DNA of 64,000 nucleotides from Bradyrhizobium sp. ORS 285 (GCF_900176205.1 NZ_LT859959.1:4671001-4735000), one strand, 5' to 3'. Shown: positions 18,503 to 26,909, numbered from the stretch's first letter. The notes: a model not told the origin generated them from the sequence alone. Made by a program: numbers and translations.

Positions 18503-19372
18503 ATGACATCCCCTCGCCTCGCCACCTATTCCGCCAATGGCTCCGATCGTTACGGGCTCGTGACCGACAAGGGCCTCGTCGATCTCTCGGCGCGCTTCGG
18601 CAATGACTATCCGACCTTGCGCGAGGTGATCGCCGCGGGTGCCCTGCCCCGGCTGATCGATGCTGCCGCCGGCTTGTCGCCGGATCATGGTCTCGATGCC
18701 ATCACCTTGCAGCCGCCGATCCCCTCGCCCGAGAAGATCATCTGCATCGGGGTCAACTATCCCGACCGCAATGCCGAGTACAAGGACGGTCAGGACGCGC
18801 CGAAATATCCGTCGATGTTCATGCGCACGCCGCGCTCCTTCGTCGGCCACGAGACGCCGCTGGTGCGCCCGCGCGCCTCGCCGCAGCTCGACTACGAGGG
18901 CGAGTTGGTGCTGATCATCGGCAAGGCCGGCCGCCACATCCCGGAGGCCCAGGCGCTGGATCACATCGCCGCGCTGACCTTGTGCAACGAAGGCACGATC
19001 CGCGACTGGGTCCGGCACGCCAAGTTCAACGTCACGCAGGGCAAGAACTTCGACTCCACCGGCAGCCTCGGGCCCTGGATCGTGCCCTACACCAGCGAGA
19101 GCCAGATCGCCGATATCCGGCTGACCACGCACGTCAATGGCGAGCTGCGGCAGGACGACCGCACCTCGCGGCTGATCTTCGGCTTCCGCTACCTCATCAA
19201 CTACATCTCCACTTTCACCACGCTTCAGCCCGGTGACGTGATCGTGACGGGCACGCCGACCGGCGCCGGTGCGCGGTTCGATCCGCCGCGCTATCTCAAG
19301 CCCGGCGATGTCATCGAAGTCGCGGCCGAAGGCGTCGGCATCCTGCGCAATGGCGTCGTCGACGAAGCCTGA
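18503..19372 (+). CDS. Fumarylacetoacetate hydrolase-family protein (HpaG-like decarboxylase)
   Basis: 289 residues. The FAH domain covers ~70-285, with ICIGVNYPDRNAEY, the metal-binding Glu pair in LDYEGELVLIIGKAG, NEGTIRDW, and DVIVTGTPTGAG. In an hpa operon the expected step is decarboxylation of 5-oxo-pent-3-ene-1,2,5-tricarboxylate and isomerisation of the product. E. coli HpaG does this with two fused FAH halves, while only one is present here. Two ATGs are possible. GGAG at 18491-18494 is 2 nt before ATG 18497 but 8 nt before ATG 18503, so 18503 is chosen. Only 12 bp separate it from hpaE. Confidence 0.85.
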   Translation: MTSPRLATYSANGSDRYGLVTDKGLVDLSARFGNDYPTLREVIAAGALPRLIDAAAGLSPDHGLDAITLQPPIPSPEKIICIGVNYPDRNAEYKDGQDAPKYPSMFMRTPRSFVGHETPLVRPRASPQLDYEGELVLIIGKAGRHIPEAQALDHIAALTLCNEGTIRDWVRHAKFNVTQGKNFDSTGSLGPWIVPYTSESQIADIRLTTHVNGELRQDDRTSRLIFGFRYLINYISTFTTLQPGDVIVTGTPTGAGARFDPPRYLKPGDVIEVAAEGVGILRNGVVDEA

Positions 19373-19391
19373 TAAGAAACGGAAACTGATC

Positions 19392-21020
19392 ATGACCACA
19401 TTGACCGGCGGCGAAGCCATTGTCAGCGGGCTCGTTGCTCACGGCGTCGACACCGTGTTCGGCCTGCCCGGCGCGCAGGTCTACGGCCTGTTCGACGCCT
19501 TCCATCAGGCGCAGCTGAAGGTCGTCGGTGCGCGGCACGAGCAGGCCTGCGGCTACATGGCGTTCGGCTATGCGCGGGCCAGCGGCAAGCCCGGCGTGTT
19601 CAGCGTCGTCCCCGGCCCCGGCGTGCTCAACGCCGGCGCGGCGCTGCTGACCGCGTTCGGCTGCAACGAGCCGGTGCTATGCCTCACCGGCCAGGTGCCG
19701 ACGGATTATCTCGGCCGCGGCCGCGGCCATCTGCACGAGATGCCGGACCAGCTCGCCACCTTGCGCACCTTCGTCAAATGGGCCGAGCGCATCGAATATC
19801 CCGACAGCGCGCCGACGCTGGTCTCGCGCGCGTTCCAGGAGATGCTGTCGGGACGGCGCGGGCCGACCGCGCTGGAAATGCCGTGGGATGTGTTCACGCA
19901 GAAGGCCGAGACATCAGCGGCGAGGCCGCTGCTGCCATTCACGCCGCCGCAGCCCGATCCCGACCGCATCGCCAAGGCCGCCGCGCTGATCGCGGGCGCC
20001 AAAGCGCCGATGATCTTCGTCGGCTCCGGCGCGATCGAGGCACGCGAGGAGATCCTCGAACTCGCCGAGATGATCGACGCGCCGGTCGTCGCGTTCCGTT
20101 CGGGGCGCGGCATCGTCTCCAATGCGCATGAGCTCGGGCTTACCATGGCCGCGGCCTACAAGCTGTGGCCGACCACCGATCTGATGATCGGCATCGGCAC
20201 TCGCATGGAGCTGCCGACGACCTTCCGCTGGCCGTTCAAGCCGGACGGCTTGAAGTCGATCCGCATCGACATCGATCCCGCCGAGATGCGGCGCCTGATC
20301 GTCGATGCCGGCATCGTCGCCGACGCCAAGGCCGGCACGGCCGCGCTCTCGGCGGCGGTCAGCAAGGCGGGCACCCGCAAGACCTCCGGCCGTCGCGCGG
20401 CCATTCGCGAGGCGACCGCGGCGACCTTGCAGGAGATCCAGAAGGTGCAGCCGCAGATGGCCTATCTGAACGTGCTGCGCGAGGTGCTGCCGCATGACGC
20501 CATCGTTACCGATGAACTATCACAGGTCGGCTTCGCCTCCTGGTACGGCTTCCCGGTCTACGAACCGCGCACCTTCATCACCTCAGGCTATCAGGGCACG
20601 CTGGGTGCCGGCTTCCCGACCGCGCTCGGCGCCAAGGTCGCGCATCCCGACAAGCCGGTGGTGGCGATCACCGGCGATGGCGGCTTCATGTTCGCGGTGC
20701 AGGAGCTGGCGACCGCCGTGCAATACAACATCGGCGTGGTCACCCTGGTGTTCAACAACAACGCCTACGGCAATGTCCGGCGCGACCAGCGCGAGCGCTT
20801 CGACGGCCGCGTCGTCGCCTCCGATCTGGTCAATCCGGATTTCGTCAAGCTCGCGGAATCGTTCGGTGTCGCGGCCAGCCGGGTCACCGCGCCGGATCAG
20901 TTCAAGGCGGCGCTGGAGACCGCGCTCGCGCATGGCGGGCCCTATCTGATCGATATCGAAGTGCCGCGCGACTCCGAGGTCTCGCCGTGGGCCTTCATCC
21001 ATCCGGCCAAGCCGGCCTGA
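19392..21020 (+). CDS. Thiamine pyrophosphate-dependent decarboxylase/synthase-like enzyme
   Basis: 542 residues, like acetolactate synthase and benzoylformate decarboxylase. The Pyr domain has GVDTVFGLPGAQVYG and the cofactor-activating Glu in GARHEQACGYMAFGYA. The middle domain spans ~185-330. The PP domain carries ITGDGGFMFAVQELA and VFNNNAYGNV, together the GDG-N TPP/Mg2+ motif. The ATG at 19392 is chosen from homology (MTTLTGGEAIV); the frame continues upstream inside the FAH gene. It is the last gene of the hpa operon, but no step of the standard homoprotocatechuate pathway needs a TPP enzyme, so it may act on a 2-oxo acid feeding into or leaving the route. The stop abuts the convergent alkB stop with no gap. 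Confidence 0.85.
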   Translation: MTTLTGGEAIVSGLVAHGVDTVFGLPGAQVYGLFDAFHQAQLKVVGARHEQACGYMAFGYARASGKPGVFSVVPGPGVLNAGAALLTAFGCNEPVLCLTGQVPTDYLGRGRGHLHEMPDQLATLRTFVKWAERIEYPDSAPTLVSRAFQEMLSGRRGPTALEMPWDVFTQKAETSAARPLLPFTPPQPDPDRIAKAAALIAGAKAPMIFVGSGAIEAREEILELAEMIDAPVVAFRSGRGIVSNAHELGLTMAAAYKLWPTTDLMIGIGTRMELPTTFRWPFKPDGLKSIRIDIDPAEMRRLIVDAGIVADAKAGTAALSAAVSKAGTRKTSGRRAAIREATAATLQEIQKVQPQMAYLNVLREVLPHDAIVTDELSQVGFASWYGFPVYEPRTFITSGYQGTLGAGFPTALGAKVAHPDKPVVAITGDGGFMFAVQELATAVQYNIGVVTLVFNNNAYGNVRRDQRERFDGRVVASDLVNPDFVKLAESFGVAASRVTAPDQFKAALETALAHGGPYLIDIEVPRDSEVSPWAFIHPAKPA

Positions 21021-21674
21021 TCAGCGCGCGCGACGAAAGGTCAGGTTGATACGCTGGCGGCCGAGCAGCGCATGCTCGCCGTCGGCCAGCGCCGCGACGC
21101 CGTGAAAAGCGAGCCGCGCCGGCCCGCCCCAGACGACGACATCGCCGTGCACGAGACGATAGCGTTGCGTCTTGTCGGTTCGCTTGAAGCCGCCGAACAG
21201 AAAGGTCGCCGGCAGGCCGAGCGACACCGAGACGATCGGCGCGCCGACGTCCCGCTCGTCGCGATCCTGGTGCAGCGACATCTTGGCGCCGGGCTCGTAG
21301 CGGTTGATCAGGCAGGCATCTGGCGCGAAGCCCGCAAAGCCGGCCTCGCGCGCGGCCGTCTCGGCGAGTTCGCGAAACAGCACCGGCATCGCCGGCCAGG
21401 GCTGCCCGCTCTGCGGATCGATCGGATCGTAGCGGTAGCCGCCGCGATCGGTCACCCAGCCGACCGGACCGCAATTGGTCATCGCCACCGACATCTGATG
21501 ACCGCCGGGAGTCACCATCCGGCGGAACGGCGCCTGCGCGGTAATGGCATCGATGGCGGCGAGAAGCTCCGCCTGCTGCGGCCGCGCGAAGCCGCGCAGC
21601 AGCACAGCGCCCGGCGCGAGCACTTCGCGCGCCGGACCTGCCGCCTCCAGGCCGTCGAACAGATCTGCCGTCAT
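21021..21674 (-). CDS. alkB: AlkB, 2-oxoglutarate/Fe(II)-dependent DNA dealkylase
   Basis: 217 residues, the size of E. coli AlkB (216). Iron ligands are the His and Asp of LHQDRDE and the distal His of LAFHGV. The 2-oxoglutarate-binding arginines are in RQRINLTFRRAR. GAVLLRGFA and NRYEPGAKMSLHQD are typical of the family. It removes methyl groups from 1-methyladenine and 3-methylcytosine in DNA and RNA by oxidation. It starts 3 bp after the stop of the other 2OG oxygenase, so they are probably co-transcribed, and converges on the TPP-enzyme gene. Confidence 0.92.
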   Translation of the reverse strand: MTADLFDGLEAAGPAREVLAPGAVLLRGFARPQQAELLAAIDAITAQAPFRRMVTPGGHQMSVAMTNCGPVGWVTDRGGYRYDPIDPQSGQPWPAMPVLFRELAETAAREAGFAGFAPDACLINRYEPGAKMSLHQDRDERDVGAPIVSVSLGLPATFLFGGFKRTDKTQRYRLVHGDVVVWGGPARLAFHGVAALADGEHALLGRQRINLTFRRAR

Positions 21675-21677
21675 GCC

Positions 21678-22421
21678 CTACTTCGCATCGTGAAAGATCA
21701 CTCCCAGCGTATGCCGCCGGCCGGCGCGGAGTCGGCTGACGCCGTGGCGCATGTTGACCCGGTAGCTGCCGCGCGTGCCTTGGACAGGTCGATGATGAAC
21801 AGCGAACACGACGGCATCGCCTTGCCGCAGCGGCACCACCTCCGCGCGCGACTGCATCCGCGGCCGCTGCTCGGTCAGCACGAACTCGCCGCCCTCGAAA
21901 TCGCGCCCCGGCTCGGACAGCAGAATCGCGACCTGCAGCGGAAACACGTGCTCGCCATAGAGATCCTGGTGCAGGCAATTGTAGTCGCCTTCGTCATATT
22001 GCAACAGCAGCGGCGTCGGCCGCGTCTGGCCTGCATCGTGGCAGCGGACGAGGAAGTCGGCATGCTCATCAGGATAACGGACATCGATGCCCATGGTCGC
22101 GTTCCAGCGATTGGCGATCGCGACCAGTTGGGCATAAAGCCGCGGCCGCAGCTCCGCGATCGGACCCGGCAGCGGATAGCTGAAATATTTGTACTCGCCG
22201 CGCCCGAACCCATGCCGCGCCATCACCACGCGGCTGCGGAAGTAGCTGTCGTCCGAATAACGCGCGGCAAGCGCGCGACAAGTGTCCGGCAAGACGAGCT
22301 GCGGCAACACGGCGCAGCCGCCGGTATCGAGGTCACGTTCAACCATCGGCCAGTCGATTGCATCGATCCCGTTCGCTGCGAGAGGATCGCTAATGGGCAC
22401 TGCATGCTTGAGTCTGGCCAT
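21678..22421 (-). CDS. 2OG-Fe(II) oxygenase superfamily protein paired with alkB
   Basis: 247 residues. A prolyl-4-hydroxylase-like double-stranded beta-helix carries the iron-binding pair in NCLHQDLYGE, followed by LSEPGRDFEGGEFVLTEQRP and a C-terminal HGVSRLRAGRRHTLGVIFH holding the third His and the 2OG-binding Arg. The pairing with alkB in one tight operon suggests a role in alkylation-damage repair or protein/tRNA modification, but the substrate is not known. No ada-like regulator is visible nearby. Confidence 0.82.
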   Translation of the reverse strand: MARLKHAVPISDPLAANGIDAIDWPMVERDLDTGGCAVLPQLVLPDTCRALAARYSDDSYFRSRVVMARHGFGRGEYKYFSYPLPGPIAELRPRLYAQLVAIANRWNATMGIDVRYPDEHADFLVRCHDAGQTRPTPLLLQYDEGDYNCLHQDLYGEHVFPLQVAILLSEPGRDFEGGEFVLTEQRPRMQSRAEVVPLRQGDAVVFAVHHRPVQGTRGSYRVNMRHGVSRLRAGRRHTLGVIFHDAK

Positions 22422-22437
22422 TCAATCCATCCCAGCT

Positions 22438-22538
22438 GTCATTCCGGGGCGGCGCGGAGCGACGAGCCCGGAATCCATACGCACGATCGTGGTTATGGAT
22501 TCCGGGCCTGCGCGCAAGGGCGCGCATCCCGGAATGAC
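22438..22538. repeat. Intergenic palindromic repeat, family C copy 1
   Basis: Outer arms TGTCATTCCGGGGCG and CATCCCGGAATGACG are inverted repeats, with an inner GGAATCCATACG/GATTCCGGGC pair. Other copies are at 35258-35340 and 41252-41352. It lies between the divergent start of the 2OG oxygenase gene and the GT51-like gene. Confidence 0.85.
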
Positions 22539-22611
22539 GAGGATGCGACAGAATGGGGAGCGATGGCCACCCGTTTCCTGGCGCTCTGCATGATCGTGCT
22601 GGGACGCCCTG

Positions 22612-23409
22612 ATGAACCGAAATGCTTCGGGTGGAACCTATCTTCTGACGATGCAACATCCCGGCACACACCGCGTCTTCATCCTGCTCGGCAAGTCGAT
22701 CCTGGCCGTGCTCTCGCTCACTATCGCGCTGCTGCTCTATGCCGAAGCCTACACGATATGGTACGCCGAGTATCATCTTGGCGTTCCCACCGAAGCCGAG
22801 ATCGCAGCGCTTCCTGCGACTGGCCATCTTTGTCCGCTCGAGGCAGGATCGCCCTACGTCGCGCTGGCCGACATGCCCCTGCTGCTGCGCCAGGCCGTCA
22901 TCGCGTCGGCTGGCGCCGACTTTCAGACGCGGCCCAATCTCGTTCTGCCGGCGATGGCGGCAGCCATTGTCAAAGGTGACGGACGGCCCGATACGAGGAT
23001 CACGTTTGCGGTCACCCGCCATTGCCTGCATGCCTTGGCTCCAGACTGTTGCCGCGGCCTGGATTGGCACATCGGAAGCACGGTCTTCATGGGCCGTCTG
23101 GAACGAACCTTGTCGCGCGAGCGTATCCTGGACGCGTACCTGAACGACAGCTATCTCGGCCGCAACGCCTATGGTGTCGCAGCCGCGGCAACCGCACATT
23201 TCGGCAAGCCTCTGGCAGACCTCGATATCGGCGAGGTCGCCCTGCTTATCGCGCGTTTCCAGACGCCAAGGCCCTCCGAACGCGACAGCGAGCGACGCAG
23301 TTACATCCTCGACAGAATGCTGTCAGCCGGCCTCATCGACGAGGCACAGGCGACCGCTGCCAAGGCGGCACCACTGTCCTTGATCGCTGCCCCGCCCCGC
23401 AATCCCTGA
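22612..23409 (+). CDS. Degenerate GT51 (peptidoglycan transglycosylase-like) membrane protein
   Basis: 265 residues. One transmembrane segment at ~22-46 (VFILLGKSILAVLSLTIALL) precedes a GT51-like domain. The C-terminal half is well kept: ERTLSRERILDAYLNDSYLG, NAYGVAAAATAHFGKPLADL and IGEVALLIARFQTPRPSER. The usual catalytic motif EDxxFxxH reads SAGADFQT, without its Glu, and the GGSTITQQ-like motif reads RITFAVTRHC. It therefore probably lacks transglycosylase activity. Length fits a monofunctional transglycosylase (~240), so it is not simply a broken penicillin-binding protein. Met codons at 22612 and 22651 are both possible starts. Confidence 0.7.
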   Translation: MNRNASGGTYLLTMQHPGTHRVFILLGKSILAVLSLTIALLLYAEAYTIWYAEYHLGVPTEAEIAALPATGHLCPLEAGSPYVALADMPLLLRQAVIASAGADFQTRPNLVLPAMAAAIVKGDGRPDTRITFAVTRHCLHALAPDCCRGLDWHIGSTVFMGRLERTLSRERILDAYLNDSYLGRNAYGVAAAATAHFGKPLADLDIGEVALLIARFQTPRPSERDSERRSYILDRMLSAGLIDEAQATAAKAAPLSLIAAPPRNP

Positions 23410-23424
23410 TCGCTTGCTGCCGCC

Positions 23425-24777
23425 TCACCCCCGCACCACGCCCTCGACGCCCGCCGCGATCTCCAGCAGCTTGCGGTCGTGGCCGCCGGATTGCGCCAGC
23501 ATCAGGCCGACCGGGACCTCGCCGTGGCGATGGGCCGGCAGCGAGATGGCGCAGCCGTCGATCATGTTGATGAAGGTGCAGTTGCGCAGCGCGCGGATGT
23601 TCTCGCGGGCGAAGGCGGCGTCGTCGGCGAGATCGGCGATGGCAGGCGGCGCGTTGGCGGTGGTCGGCATCACCAGCGCATCGTAGGGCGCGATGCGCGC
23701 GGCGGCGCGCTTCACCAGGGAGCGGCGGGCGTTCAGCATCTCGATGTAGTCCGGCACCGTGATCGCCTCGCCGCGCGCGATGCGCACGGAGACGCGCGGG
23801 TCGTAGACGTCGCCCTTGGCCGTCAGCAGGAAGCGGTGCCAGGCATAGCTCTCGGCCGCGGCGAAGCCGCCCTTCATGCCGATGATGCCGACGTCGAGAA
23901 ACTCGGGGAATTCGATGCGCTCGATCAGCGCGCCCTGCCGTGCCAGCGTGTCCAACGCGCGCTCGAACGTCTCGGTGATCACCGCATCGAGCTCATCGAG
24001 CACGACCGTGGTCGGCACCGCGAGCCGCAGGCCCTTCACAGGGCGCGCGACCAGCGGCCGGATCGGCTCATCGGCGAGCACCGAATCCAGCACCGCGCAG
24101 CACCCCACCGTGTTGGCGAGCGGGCCAAAGCTGTCGAGCGTCGTCGACAGCGGCACGCCGCCGTCGAGCGGCACGCGCGACTGCGTCGGCTTGTAGCCGA
24201 CGATGCCGTTGAACGCCGCGGGGATGCGGCAGGAGCCGCCGGTGTCGGTGCCGAGCGCGCCATAGGCCATGCGGTCGACAACCGAGACCGCGGCGCCCGA
24301 CGACGAGCCGCCGGGCACGTAGCCGATGTCACGCTTCCAGGCGCTCTTCGGCGTACCGTAATGCGGATTGATGCCGATGCCGGAATAGGCGAACTCGGTC
24401 ATGTTGGTGCGGCCGATCACGACGAAGCCCGCCTTGCGCAGCCGCGCCACCGCCGGCGCGTCGGCGTCGGCCGGCGCCGAATCCTCCAGCGCGCGCGAGC
24501 CGGCGCGGGTCACCTGGCCCTTGATGTCGAACAGGTCCTTGATCGAGACGGGAATGCCGGCATAGGGCGACGGCGCGGCATTGGCCTTGCGCAGCGCGTC
24601 CATGCCGTCGGCGGCCGCGAGCGCCGCGTCCTTGTCGACGTGGATGAAGGCGCGCTGTCCCTCGCCGGCGGGATCGGCGATGCGGACAAGACAGTCCTCG
24701 ACCAGCTTGCGCGAGGTCGTGCGTCCCGCGGCGAGATCGTCGGCGAGCGCGGCGAGGGTCGGATTGGCAGCGGTCAT
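23425..24777 (-). CDS. Amidase-signature family hydrolase
   Basis: 450 residues. The Ser-cisSer-Lys triad is visible: Lys in PVSIKDLFDIKG, cis-Ser in GGSSSGAAVS, and nucleophile Ser in GTDTGGSCRIPAAFNG. GKPT and TRSRVPLDGGVPL-type positions are also family-like. Amidase-signature enzymes hydrolyse amides; glutamyl-tRNA amidotransferase subunit A and allophanate hydrolase belong here. The absence of gatB/gatC neighbours favours a free catabolic amidase. It lies 6 bp downstream of an AtuA-like gene, so the two form a minus-strand operon. The substrate is unknown. Confidence 0.85.
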   Translation of the reverse strand: MTAANPTLAALADDLAAGRTTSRKLVEDCLVRIADPAGEGQRAFIHVDKDAALAAADGMDALRKANAAPSPYAGIPVSIKDLFDIKGQVTRAGSRALEDSAPADADAPAVARLRKAGFVVIGRTNMTEFAYSGIGINPHYGTPKSAWKRDIGYVPGGSSSGAAVSVVDRMAYGALGTDTGGSCRIPAAFNGIVGYKPTQSRVPLDGGVPLSTTLDSFGPLANTVGCCAVLDSVLADEPIRPLVARPVKGLRLAVPTTVVLDELDAVITETFERALDTLARQGALIERIEFPEFLDVGIIGMKGGFAAAESYAWHRFLLTAKGDVYDPRVSVRIARGEAITVPDYIEMLNARRSLVKRAAARIAPYDALVMPTTANAPPAIADLADDAAFARENIRALRNCTFINMIDGCAISLPAHRHGEVPVGLMLAQSGGHDRKLLEIAAGVEGVVRG

Positions 24778-24783
24778 GGCATC

Positions 24784-25119
24784 CTAACTTGCGTCTAGAT
24801 TTGGGTCAGCGGTATCAGCCGAAATGTCGAGATCGAGCAGCGCGGAACTCAGCGATTTGCCGTGCGCATCCAGCGCCAGCGAGCGGGTCACCCCGCCGCC
24901 GAGCGCCCGGCTCATCACGAAGTTCAGCGCAGCGATGTTGGGCAGCTCATAGCGGACCACCTCTCCCTGGACAATGCCGGTAAAGTGCGCCCTGACCCGC
25001 TCCGCCGTCACCTCTGCGAGCAGCAGCGGATAGTGCTTCGGGTCATAGGCGATGACCGAGATGTTCGAGGTGTCCCCTTTGTCGCCGGTCCTGGAATGGG
25101 CGATATCACGCAGCTTCAT
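24784..25119 (-). CDS. AtuA C-terminal-like small protein
   Basis: 111 residues from ATG 25119 (MKLRDIAHSRTGDKGDTSNI), preceded by GGAG at 5 nt. The alternative ATG at 25134 has no such site and lies inside a palindromic operator. The sequence resembles the C-terminal part of AtuA, a protein needed for acyclic terpenoid (citronellol/geraniol) catabolism in Pseudomonas. The conserved block HSRTGDKGDTSNISVIAY is a good match to that family. Its biochemical role is unsettled. The operon partner is an amidase, and the divergent gene pair is a DUF35/thiolase set, so CoA-linked catabolism is the likely setting. Confidence 0.75.
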   Translation of the reverse strand: MKLRDIAHSRTGDKGDTSNISVIAYDPKHYPLLLAEVTAERVRAHFTGIVQGEVVRYELPNIAALNFVMSRALGGGVTRSLALDAHGKSLSSALLDLDISADTADPNLDAS

Positions 25120-25132
25120 CTCGGCTCCGATC

Positions 25133-25144
25133 ATGTGATCACAT
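25133..25144. promoter_or_regulatory. Palindromic operator between divergent catabolic operons
   Basis: ATGTGATCACAT is a perfect 12-bp palindrome located 14 bp before the AtuA-like start and ~165 bp before the DUF35 start. TGTGATCACA-type sites are bound by several GntR/FadR-like regulators. No regulator gene lies in between. Confidence 0.5.
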
Positions 25145-25309
25145 CAAAGACCAATTTTCATCGGGCGGCAATTGCCACCACGGCACCTCTGCACCATCAG
25201 GAGGGCCGCATGCGCGGCGCGATGGACCGTTGACGCCCCCTCGCCAAATGGCGCATCAAACCAACAAAGCAGCGGGCGACGGAGCCCGCCTCACGGGAGG
25301 ATCACCGGG

Positions 25310-25723
25310 ATGGCCGAGCCGATGCGCGCACGCCCCAAGCCGACGCCGGAGACGCAGCATTTCTGGGACGGCACCCGCGCCGGCGAGTTGCGCCTGCAGC
25401 GCTGCGACGCCTGCGCGCACGTGTATTTTCCACCGCGCCCGTTCTGTCCGTCCTGCGCGAGCCGCAAGGTCAGCATCTTCAAGGCTTCAGGCAAGGGCAC
25501 GCTCTACAGCTACGTCATCAATCATCGCCCGGCGGCGCCCGGCTTCACGCCGCCCTACGCGATTGCCGTCGTCGCGCTGGAGGAAGGCCCGCGGATGATG
25601 AGCAACATCACCGGCTGCCCGCAGACACCCGAGGCGCTGGAGCTCGACATGCCGCTTGAAGTCACCTTCGAGACGCTCGACGAGAAGATCACCCTGCCCC
25701 TGTTCCGTCCAGCGAAGGGCTGA
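25310..25723 (+). CDS. DUF35 (zinc ribbon / OB-fold) acyl-CoA-binding partner protein
   Basis: 137 residues from ATG 25310, with GGGAGG 9 nt upstream. The N-terminal helix TPETQHFWDGTRAGELRLQR leads into a rubredoxin-like zinc ribbon CDAC...CPSC and then an OB-fold (GTLYSYVINHRPAAPGF, PYAIAVVALEEGPRMM). DUF35 proteins such as ChsH2 serve as partners for thiolase-like or hydratase enzymes handling CoA thioesters. The stop is 5 bp from the start of the thiolase-like gene, so a stable complex of the two products is likely. Confidence 0.88.
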   Translation: MAEPMRARPKPTPETQHFWDGTRAGELRLQRCDACAHVYFPPRPFCPSCASRKVSIFKASGKGTLYSYVINHRPAAPGFTPPYAIAVVALEEGPRMMSNITGCPQTPEALELDMPLEVTFETLDEKITLPLFRPAKG

Positions 25724-25727
25724 GCCG

Positions 25728-26867
25728 ATGCGCCAAAACCAGGTTGCCGTGGTCGGCGCAGCCGAGACCACCGAGCTCGGCGTCATTCCGAACATGTCGC
25801 AGATCCAGCTGCATGCGGACGCGGCGCTGAACGCGATCGCCGATGCCGGTCTGAAGCTCTCGGACATCGACGGCTTCGCCACCGCGGTCGAGACGCCGCA
25901 GCAGATGTGCCACTACCTCGGCATCACGCCGACCTGGGTCGACGGCACCTCGGTCGGCGGCTGCTCGTTCATGCTGCATGTCCGCCACGCCGCCGCCGCG
26001 ATCGAGGCCGGGCTGTGCAAGACCGTGCTGATCACCCATGCCGAGAGCGGCAAGTCGATGATCGGCAAGCTGCCGCGCTCGATTCCCGCGGACAGCCTGC
26101 AGGGCCAGTTCGAGGCGCCGTTCGGCGTCTACGGCCCGCCCAGCATGTTTCCGATTCCCGTGCTGCGCTACATGAAGACCTACGGCATCACCCATGAGCA
26201 GCTCGCGATGGTCGCCGTCGTGCAGCGCGAATGGGCGGCGAAAAATCCGCGCGCGATGATGAAGGACCCGATCACGGTCGACGACGTCCTGAACTCGCGC
26301 ATGATCGCCTATCCGTTCCGGCTGCTGCAATGCTGCCTCGTCACCGATGGCGGCGGCGCGCTGATCCTGACCTCCGCCGATCGCGCCCGCGATTTTCCGC
26401 GCAAGCCCGTGTACATTCTCGGCACCGGCGAAAGCGTGGAGACGCCGATGGTCAGCCAGATGGAGACCTTCACCTCGTCGCGCGCCTTCAAGGTCGCGGG
26501 CCCCCTCGCCTTCAAGGAGGCCGGCATCACGCATGCCGATGTCGATCACCTCATGATCTACGACGCGTTCGCGCATCTGCCGCTGTTCGGCCTCGGCGAT
26601 CTCGGCTTCATGCCGCATGAGGAGACCGGCCCGTTCATCGCGGCCGGCCACACGCGGCCCGGCGGCAAGCTCCCGCTCAACACCAATGGCGGCGGCCTGT
26701 CCTACATGCATTCGGGCATGTACGGCATGTACGCGCTGCAGGAGAGCGTCCGCCAGATGCGCGGCATCGCGCCCGCGCAGGTGCCGAATGCGAAAATATC
26801 CGTGTGCCACGGCGTCGGCGGCATGTTCGCCGCGTCGGGCACGATCATCTTCACCAACGAGAGGTAA
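25728..26867 (+). CDS. SCP2-type thiolase-like protein (thiolase or Ltp-type aldolase)
   Basis: 379 residues with a thiolase fold of the SCP-x/lipid-transfer subgroup: VAVVGAAETTELG, SVGGCSFMLHVRHAAAAIEAG, YDAFAHLPLFGLGDLGFMPHEETGPF, NTNGGGLSYMHSGMYGMYALQ and CHGVGGMFAASGTIIF. Together with the adjacent DUF35 protein it resembles thiolase/DUF35 complexes, and also the Ltp2-ChsH2 retro-aldolase pair of steroid side-chain breakdown. The Cys of GGCS could be the thiolase nucleophile; the Tyr of IYDAF matches the position used by the aldolase type. Which chemistry applies is not decided by the sequence. Confidence 0.85.
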   Translation: MRQNQVAVVGAAETTELGVIPNMSQIQLHADAALNAIADAGLKLSDIDGFATAVETPQQMCHYLGITPTWVDGTSVGGCSFMLHVRHAAAAIEAGLCKTVLITHAESGKSMIGKLPRSIPADSLQGQFEAPFGVYGPPSMFPIPVLRYMKTYGITHEQLAMVAVVQREWAAKNPRAMMKDPITVDDVLNSRMIAYPFRLLQCCLVTDGGGALILTSADRARDFPRKPVYILGTGESVETPMVSQMETFTSSRAFKVAGPLAFKEAGITHADVDHLMIYDAFAHLPLFGLGDLGFMPHEETGPFIAAGHTRPGGKLPLNTNGGGLSYMHSGMYGMYALQESVRQMRGIAPAQVPNAKISVCHGVGGMFAASGTIIFTNER

Positions 26868-26909
26868 CGACGCGGGACAGTTCGTGGCAGTCAGCACGGC
26901 CTCCAACGT

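Noticed and set aside
16568..19420. 950-codon minus-strand frame across the hpa operon
   Set aside because: Antisense to hpaF, hpaE and the FAH gene; composition is biased and it has no homology-like features.
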